NCBI RefSeq assembly: GCF_946221145.1
Contig: NZ_CAMIOH010000135.1
Location: 1-8,345, forward strand
Reading direction: 5' to 3'
DNA: 8,345 nt
Origin: an uncultured Paracoccus sp.
GTDB lineage: Bacteria > Pseudomonadota > Alphaproteobacteria > Rhodobacterales > Rhodobacteraceae
Within the stretch, counting starts at the first letter, position 1. Each line of letters opens with the position of its first letter. The position numbers and the translations under genes are program-made. This document shows positions 5,314-8,345 of the stretch, piece after piece. A model generated the notes under the pieces. It made no database searches and was not told the origin of the DNA. It saw only the letters and a list, made by a program, of their open reading frames with translations.

Positions 5314-5864
5314 GCAGTTTTCCACTTGATCGAGCAACCTATTGATGCAAATTGTGTTTCTGGACCTCTGCCCGTTTCGGCGATTTGCAGCATCGCTTCC
5401 AGCAGTTCACGCCGTGCTTCGGCTGGTCCAGCGGTGCGGGCCGAGGCATCGAACCGACCGCGATACTGCAATTCGCCATCGGCATTATAGCCGAAGAAAT
5501 CCGGGGTGCATTCTGCGCCATAGGCCCGTGCCGTGCGCTGCGTTTCGTCATAGAGATACGGAAAGGTAAAGCCGTGGCGCGCGGCCTCGGCTTTCATCTG
5601 GTCGGGACCGTCCTGCGGATAGTCCGCGACATCATTGGCCGAGATCGCCACGACGCCGATTCCTGCGTCCTGCATCTCGCGCGCATCGCGGACGATCCGG
5701 TCGATGATCGACTGCACATAGGGACAGTGGTTGCAGATGAACATCACCAAGGTGCCGCGCGGACCCGCAACATCCGTCAGGCGGTATGTCTGTCCATCTG
5801 TCCCGGGCAGCTCGAACTCGTGCCAGGGCGCGCCGAAGTCGCATACAGGGGGTGAAACTGCCAT
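5310..5864 (-). CDS. Thioredoxin-fold redoxin family protein with CNHC site
   Basis: The 184-residue product shows the AhpC/TSA-type redoxin fold: G-A-P-W-H-E-F-E-L-P-G-T-D-G near the N-terminus, then the strand L-V-M-F-I and C44-N-H-C47-P-Y-V at the start of the active-site helix. It continues with A-I-S-A-N-D (the family's usual S-N-D segment) and G-A-E-C-T-P-D-F-F, which supplies the cis-Pro region. The C-x-x-C pair suggests a disulfide reductase or peroxidase-like role rather than a one-Cys peroxiredoxin; the substrate is unknown. No signal peptide is present, so it should be cytosolic. Start ATG 5864 is fixed by a strong GGAGG four bases upstream. It is the first gene of a two-gene operon with the gph-like phosphatase and overlaps it by four bases. 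Confidence 0.85.
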   Translation of the reverse strand: MAVSPPVCDFGAPWHEFELPGTDGQTYRLTDVAGPRGTLVMFICNHCPYVQSIIDRIVRDAREMQDAGIGVVAISANDVADYPQDGPDQMKAEAARHGFTFPYLYDETQRTARAYGAECTPDFFGYNADGELQYRGRFDASARTAGPAEARRELLEAMLQIAETGRGPETQFASIGCSIKWKTA

Positions 5865-5941
5865 TGTTCCTCCGCGATGGTTTGAACACAGGCTTCCGCA
5901 AGACCGTGTTCTGGACAAGACGGTCAATGGTCGCAGGAACA

Positions 5942-5957
5942 TGTATTACATAATACA
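5942..5957. promoter_or_regulatory. Perfect 16-base palindrome between divergent genes
   Basis: TGTATTACATAATACA has perfect 7-base arms around a CA centre and lies in an AT-rich patch. It is 77 bases upstream of the redoxin start and 109 bases upstream of the lipoprotein start. Its size and symmetry fit an operator for a dimeric helix-turn-helix regulator that could act on either or both transcripts. I do not recognise it as a known box. Confidence 0.5.
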
Positions 5958-5989
5958 GATTATTTATGGTCCGCATTGACCTGTTTTGT

Positions 5990-6004
5990 GTTCCGTTAGG
6001 GAAC
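5990..6004. promoter_or_regulatory. GTTCC-GTTAG-GGAAC inverted repeat
   Basis: Five-base arms, GTTCC (5990-5994) and GGAAC (6000-6004), flank GTTAG, 62 bases upstream of the lipoprotein ATG. GGAAC on each strand resembles the -35 of EcfG-type stress promoters, but no GTT lies 16-18 bases downstream on either strand. It may be a regulator site or chance. Confidence 0.25.
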
Positions 6005-6066
6005 TTTTGCCTGTTCTGGCGCTTTCCGAACTACAGTTAAACTGGGGGCGTAGAAAGGACAAACTG

Positions 6067-6234
6067 ATGCGATTCATTACGGCAAGTCTCTGCAGCGGCA
6101 TGGTTTTCATCCTGGCTGCCTGCGGCAATACGGCGACGGAACGTGCAGCGACCGGCGGCATCGGCGGCGCCGTGGTGGCCGGGCCTGCGGGTGCCATTGT
6201 CGGCGGCACTGTTGGCGCTGCCACCGCGAACTGA
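6067..6234 (+). CDS. Small glycine-zipper lipoprotein (55 residues)
   Basis: The product has a lipoprotein signal peptide with lipobox L16-A-A-C19. The mature 37 residues are C-G-N-T-A-T-E-R and then a run dominated by Gly, Ala and Val, with G-x-x-x-G spacings (G-G-I-G-G-A-V-V-A-G followed by A-G-A-I-V-G-G-T-V-G). This is a glycine-zipper type membrane segment, as in small SlyB/YMGG-like outer-membrane lipoproteins, but much shorter than those. It would be lipidated and probably insert or oligomerise in a membrane. Function is unknown. AGGA (6056-6059) lies seven bases before ATG 6067, and an upstream in-frame ATG has no such support. It is divergent from the redoxin gene and followed by a strong hairpin terminator, so it is likely monocistronic. 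Confidence 0.8.
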   Translation: MRFITASLCSGMVFILAACGNTATERAATGGIGGAVVAGPAGAIVGGTVGAATAN

Positions 6235-6253
6235 TCCCTGGAAACATGTCCCG

Positions 6254-6279
6254 AACGGCCGCGCCAGTCGCGGCCGTTT
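6254..6279 (+). terminator. Intrinsic terminator after the glycine-zipper lipoprotein
   Basis: AACGGCCGCG (6254-6263) and CGCGGCCGTT (6269-6278) form a perfect 10-base-pair stem with loop CCAGT, followed by one more T. The stem is very stable and the T tract short. It lies 19 bases after the stop codon and separates this gene from bolA. Confidence 0.72.
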
Positions 6280-6289
6280 GGCGTTGGTC

Positions 6290-6318
6290 TTGCGGGTGCT
6301 GGGCGCTTGCCCTACATC
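6290..6318 (+). promoter_or_regulatory. Weak candidate promoter for bolA
   Basis: TTGCGG (6290-6295), a 17-base spacer and TACATC (6313-6318) lie just after the terminator hairpin and 29 bases before the bolA start. Each hexamer matches the sigma-70 consensus at about three positions, so placement is the main support. Confidence 0.25.
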
Positions 6319-6346
6319 GGAAAGGCAATGGCAGAAGGACATTCCC

Positions 6347-6589
6347 ATGGCGATGGAAGCCCATGACATCGAGGCCCTTATCCGCGTGGCCTTTCCCGAC
6401 GCGCGGATCACCATCACCGATCTGGCCGGTGACGGAAATCACTATGCCGCCGAGGTGATCGACGAGAGCTTCCGAGGCCAGAACCGTGTCCAGCAACAGC
6501 GCGCCGTCTATGCGGCCCTGCAGGACAAGATGGCGGGAAAATCAGGTGCCCTTCATGCCCTGGCACTGACCACCAAAGCGCCTGACTGA
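6347..6589 (+). CDS. bolA: BolA family protein
   Basis: The 80-residue product has the compact BolA fold: an N-terminal helix (D-I-E-A-L-I-R-V-A-F-P-D-A), strand I-T-I-T-D-L, then G-D-G-N-H-Y-A-A-E-V-I. The F-R-G-Q-N-R-V-Q-Q-Q-R-A-V-Y helix-turn segment follows, and then H70 in A-L-H-A-L-A-L, the invariant C-terminal histidine that helps ligate a shared cluster. BolA proteins of this short type form a [2Fe-2S]-bridged heterodimer with CGFS monothiol glutaredoxins and take part in iron-sulfur trafficking and iron sensing in the cytoplasm. The next gene is exactly such a glutaredoxin, 44 bases downstream, which strongly supports the call. AGGA (6336-6339) lies seven bases before ATG 6347; an in-frame ATG at 6353 is an alternative. 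Confidence 0.93.
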   Translation: MAMEAHDIEALIRVAFPDARITITDLAGDGNHYAAEVIDESFRGQNRVQQQRAVYAALQDKMAGKSGALHALALTTKAPD

Positions 6590-6633
6590 GGCCCCTGCCC
6601 CTTGGCCAGTCCATCAGACACAGGATGAAAGAC

Positions 6634-6996
6634 ATGACCGAAGTAGCTGACAAAATTCAAGGATTGGTGGACAACGCGGATGTCGTCTTGTTCATGAAAG
6701 GCACCAAGGAGATGCCGCAATGCGGTTTTTCCAGCCGCGTCGCGGGTGTGCTGAACTATATGGGTGTTGATTTCCGCGACGTGAATGTGCTGGCAGACGA
6801 TGACGTTCGCCAGGGCATCAAGGATTTCTCCGACTGGCCGACGATTCCGCAGCTGTATGTCAAAGGCGAATTTGTCGGCGGCTGCGACATCGTGACGGAA
6901 ATGACCCTCTCGGGTGAGCTGGATCAGTTGTTCGACCAGAAAGGCGTGTCATATGACAAGGCCGCGGCCGACAAGATCCGCGAAGCGAACGCCTGA
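6634..6996 (+). CDS. grxD: Monothiol glutaredoxin, CGFS type (Grx4/GrxD)
   Basis: The 120-residue product contains V-V-L-F-M-K-G-T-K (17-25), M-P-Q-C30-G-F-S33 (the CGFS site that binds glutathione and half of a [2Fe-2S] cluster), and F-S-S-R-V-A-G-V-L-N. W-P-T-I-P-Q-L-Y (the cis-Pro loop) and F-V-G-G-C-D-I-V complete the glutathione-binding surface. This is the Grx4/GrxD class, which carries and transfers [2Fe-2S] clusters rather than reducing disulfides. About 15 residues after the core end in a charged helix. ATG 6634 is preferred over ATG 6625 because AGGA (6622-6625) then has an eight-base spacing, and it yields the usual M-T-E start. The upstream gene encodes its BolA partner, and the two are probably one operon. 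Confidence 0.96.
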   Translation: MTEVADKIQGLVDNADVVLFMKGTKEMPQCGFSSRVAGVLNYMGVDFRDVNVLADDDVRQGIKDFSDWPTIPQLYVKGEFVGGCDIVTEMTLSGELDQLFDQKGVSYDKAAADKIREANA

Positions 6997-7014
6997 TCGC
7001 GACACAATGAAACA

Positions 7015-7038
7015 GGCCGCCTGGAAGGGCGGCCCGTT
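7015..7038. terminator. Hairpin between convergent grxD and the YqjE-like gene
   Basis: GGCCGCC (7015-7021) pairs with GGCGGCC (7028-7034) around a six-base loop. On the minus strand the stem is followed by TGTTT, and on the plus strand by CGTT. It sits between two convergent stop codons and could end both transcripts; the T content is better for the minus strand. Confidence 0.55.
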
Positions 7039-7042
7039 CGAT

Positions 7043-7705
7043 TTACAGAATGTCGTCCCGATAATCGTAATCATCGTCGTCGTCGCGTTGTTCCCTCAGC
7101 TTGGCGGCCAAGGTGACGCCGATCGCGAACGCTCCCAGCAACTTGGCCATGCTGCCGGCATTGCTGTTGCTGGCGCGTGACAGAGTATCGGTCGCCCCCT
7201 CGACCTTGTGCCGCGCCGTGTCCAGGTTCGCTTGAGTGAACCCGACAGCATGTGCGGCGTTGCGGGCGACTCCGAAGACGCGGCGTTCGGTGTCATCTGC
7301 CAGCTTGGTGACCTTGTAGCTGGCCTCGTCCATCAGCGACGACACCTTGTTGCCCGCCATGTCCACCGCACGCTGCGCCTCGAACCGGGCGCGTTCGACG
7401 GCGGCATCCGTGGCCAGTGTCACGCGCGCTTCGACCTCCTTGCGCAGATCGTCGGTCGTGGGCATTTCATGGTGGGTCGTCTTGGATACGGCGAACAGGA
7501 TCAACCCGATCACGATGAAGAGCGCGGCCACCGCCAGTGACGCCCCTGCCGGGCCAAAGCCCATGTTATGCGCCAGGAATGACCACAGCGCCGCGATCAG
7601 AAAGCCCGCAGCGACGGCCAGGACAACCCCAGCCGCCACCTTGATGACCGACCGACGCGCCGTGTCCTTGAGAGCCAGTTGCAGACGCTGCGCATAGTCG
7701 AACAT
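7043..7705 (-). CDS. YqjE-like phage-holin-superfamily membrane protein with long coiled-coil and acidic tail
   Basis: The 220-residue product has a short N-terminal amphipathic start, two membrane helices (about 23-45 and 53-73) with a Gly/Pro turn between them, and then a long charged helical stretch (about 80-170). A weaker hydrophobic segment (about 183-204) and an aspartate-rich end (D-D-D-D-D-Y-D-Y-R-D-D-I-L) follow. The N-terminal part fits the holin superfamily III/YqjE domain. Despite the name these are usually housekeeping envelope proteins, not phage lysis genes. E. coli YqjE is about 134 residues, so this one has a large extra C-terminal region. It follows the DUF883 gene by eight bases, in the same order as yqjD-yqjE in E. 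coli. Its ribosome site GAGG overlaps the TGA of the upstream gene, which suggests coupling. The molecular function is unknown. Confidence 0.78.
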   Translation of the reverse strand: MFDYAQRLQLALKDTARRSVIKVAAGVVLAVAAGFLIAALWSFLAHNMGFGPAGASLAVAALFIVIGLILFAVSKTTHHEMPTTDDLRKEVEARVTLATDAAVERARFEAQRAVDMAGNKVSSLMDEASYKVTKLADDTERRVFGVARNAAHAVGFTQANLDTARHKVEGATDTLSRASNSNAGSMAKLLGAFAIGVTLAAKLREQRDDDDDYDYRDDIL

Positions 7706-7713
7706 GGGAAACC

Positions 7714-8148
7714 TCAGCGACGCGCCAGGATCAGGCCGACCAGGAAGCCGATGCCTGCGGCAATGCCCAGGGCCTGCGCCGGGTTGCGCCGAACCATTTC
7801 GGACACTTCGTCATAGCGCTCTTCGGCATAATGAGCGACTTCCGACGCTTTCTGCTGGCCGGTGTGATACAGGCGCTCGGCCTCGGCCTTGGCGCGACCG
7901 GCATATTCGCCGCCGACCTCGCGGGCACGGTCCGCATAGTCATGGGCGGTGTCGCGGGCGTTCTGCGCCAGTTCGGCACCTTTTTCCTTGATATTCTCGA
8001 TGCCGGAATTGTTCGCAAGCTTGTCTGCGGTCTCGCGGATGTCGTCGCCGATCTTCCGGGCGCCATCGTTTAGGTCTTTCTTCGCCTCACGCCCTGCGGC
8101 GGCGGCGTCTTTCTTCAGGTCGTCTGCGGTGGGATTGTAGTTAGCCAT
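7714..8148 (-). CDS. DUF883 family (ElaB/YqjD-like) membrane-anchored protein
   Basis: The 144-residue product is almost entirely charged, alanine-rich helix (K-K-D-A-A-A-A-G-R-E-A-K-K-D through A-E-E-R-Y-D-E-V-S-E-M-V). It ends in R-R-N-P-A-Q-A-L-G-I-A-A-G-I-G-F-L-V-G-L-I-L-A-R-R. That final helix, with its N-P-x-Q-A-x-G-I-A-A-G-x-G-F motif and twin arginine end, is the DUF883 signature. In E. coli the relatives ElaB, YqjD and YgaM are stationary-phase inner-membrane proteins anchored by this C-terminal helix, and YqjD has been reported to bind ribosomes. The same role here is inferred. The middle is longer than in E. coli YqjD (about 100 residues). ATG 8148 has GGAGGA seven bases upstream. 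It is the first gene of a two-gene operon, and an EcfG-type promoter lies about 40 bases upstream. Confidence 0.88.
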   Translation of the reverse strand: MANYNPTADDLKKDAAAAGREAKKDLNDGARKIGDDIRETADKLANNSGIENIKEKGAELAQNARDTAHDYADRAREVGGEYAGRAKAEAERLYHTGQQKASEVAHYAEERYDEVSEMVRRNPAQALGIAAGIGFLVGLILARR

Positions 8149-8187
8149 GGAAATATCCTCCGGTGTGATTGTCACCATCACGGCCTA

Positions 8188-8213
8188 AACACGGCGACCA
8201 CGGGCATTGTTCC
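8188..8213 (-). promoter_or_regulatory. EcfG-type general stress promoter for the DUF883 operon
   Basis: On the minus strand GGAAC (8213-8209) is followed by 17 bases and TGTT (8191-8188). The alphaproteobacterial EcfG/SigT consensus is GGAAC, 16-17 bases, then CGTT, so nine of nine -35/-10 bases match except one. The -10 lies 40 bases before the start codon, and ElaB/YqjD proteins are stress or stationary-phase induced in E. coli. Confidence 0.55.
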
Positions 8214-8252
8214 GCAGTGCAGAAGATTAATTGAAGGCAATGGCTTGGGGGA

Positions 8253-8329
8253 TGGTACCGCCTCCCCGGCTCGAACGGGGGACCTCTAGATCCACAATCT
8301 AGCGCTCTAACCGGCTGAGCTAAGGCGGC
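8253..8329 (-). tRNA. tRNA-His (anticodon GTG)
   Basis: The 77-base cloverleaf is complete: acceptor GCCGCCT with AGGCGGT, D stem GCTC/GAGC, anticodon stem CTAGA/TCTAG with loop TTGTGGA, and T stem CCCCG/CGGGG with loop TTCGAGC. CCA is encoded. The anticodon GTG (8295-8293) reads His codons. The discriminator base is A73 and the base before G1 in the gene is T, so the classic G-1:C73 pair is absent. First base pair is G1:U72. This fits the special histidine tRNA known from many alphaproteobacteria. It lies upstream of, and on the same strand as, the DUF883 operon; no clear terminator hairpin follows it. Confidence 0.97.
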
Positions 8330-8345
8330 ACGGATGCGTTCTGTA

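Noticed and set aside
4696..5490. Plus-strand open frame (264 codons) opposite gph and the redoxin
   Set aside because: It spans the ATGA junction of two genes with intact catalytic motifs and shows no motif of its own.
5936..5961. Further GGAAC motifs as EcfG promoters (5936-5940, 6000-6004 and the minus-strand copy at 5990-5994)
   Set aside because: None has a GTT element 16-18 bases downstream; only the copy before the DUF883 gene does.
7043..7705. Holin-family label taken as a sign of a prophage lysis cassette
   Set aside because: There is no endolysin, spanin or structural phage gene nearby. The partner is a DUF883 gene, as in the chromosomal yqjD-yqjE pair.
1..8345. CRISPR array, insertion sequence, integrase or attachment site at the tRNA
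   Set aside because: No regularly spaced repeats and no transposase or integrase frames are present. No partial copy of the tRNA-His 3' end was seen elsewhere in the window.

Overview
The window is chromosomal DNA of a high-GC alphaproteobacterium, most likely a member of the Rhodobacterales (Paracoccus-like). Three things point there. The tRNA-His has A73 and no encoded G-1, a known alphaproteobacterial peculiarity. The secreted protein ends in a VPLPA-type sorting tail, typical of Rhodobacterales. A GGAAC-N17-TGTT promoter of the EcfG general-stress type precedes a DUF883 gene. I see no transposase, integrase, CRISPR array or prophage block, so this looks like ordinary core or near-core genome, with one compositionally unusual secreted-protein gene.

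Layout. 1-55 is the 3' end of a transhydrogenase beta subunit (pntB-like), followed by a GCGA-loop hairpin and a DUF3422 membrane protein (96 or 108-1415). Next come a 24-residue lipoprotein gene (1475-1549) and an ArsC/Spx/MgsR-family thiol protein (1566-1907). These converge on a TIGR01244/DUF442 rhodanese-or-phosphatase-like gene on the minus strand (1915-2340). An AT-rich 278-base regulatory region (2341-2618) with several dyads and a 20-base-spaced direct repeat leads into a secreted choice-of-anchor L protein with a VPLPA-CTERM tail (2619-3938), closed by a clear intrinsic terminator. A periplasmic protein with a C-terminal peptidoglycan-binding domain follows (4021-4626).

The minus-strand pair at 4630-5864 is a redoxin followed by a phosphoglycolate-phosphatase-like HAD hydrolase, joined by an ATGA stop/start overlap. 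Its upstream region (5865-6066) is shared with a divergently transcribed 55-residue glycine-zipper lipoprotein and holds a perfect 16-base palindrome. A bolA-grxD pair (6347-6996) follows, whose products are expected to form a [2Fe-2S]-bridged complex. It converges on a minus-strand DUF883/YqjD-like plus YqjE-like membrane-protein operon (7043-8148) driven by the EcfG-type promoter. A tRNA-His gene lies upstream of that operon on the same strand (8253-8329).

Functionally the window is rich in thiol and redox proteins (ArsC/Spx-like, rhodanese-like, redoxin, monothiol glutaredoxin with BolA, transhydrogenase) and in small envelope proteins (two lipoproteins, two membrane-anchored stress proteins, a peptidoglycan-binding protein). 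I found no clear-cut new multi-gene system. The best leads are the minimal lipoprotein, the 16-base palindrome, the composition step inside the VPLPA-CTERM gene and the candidate stress promoter.
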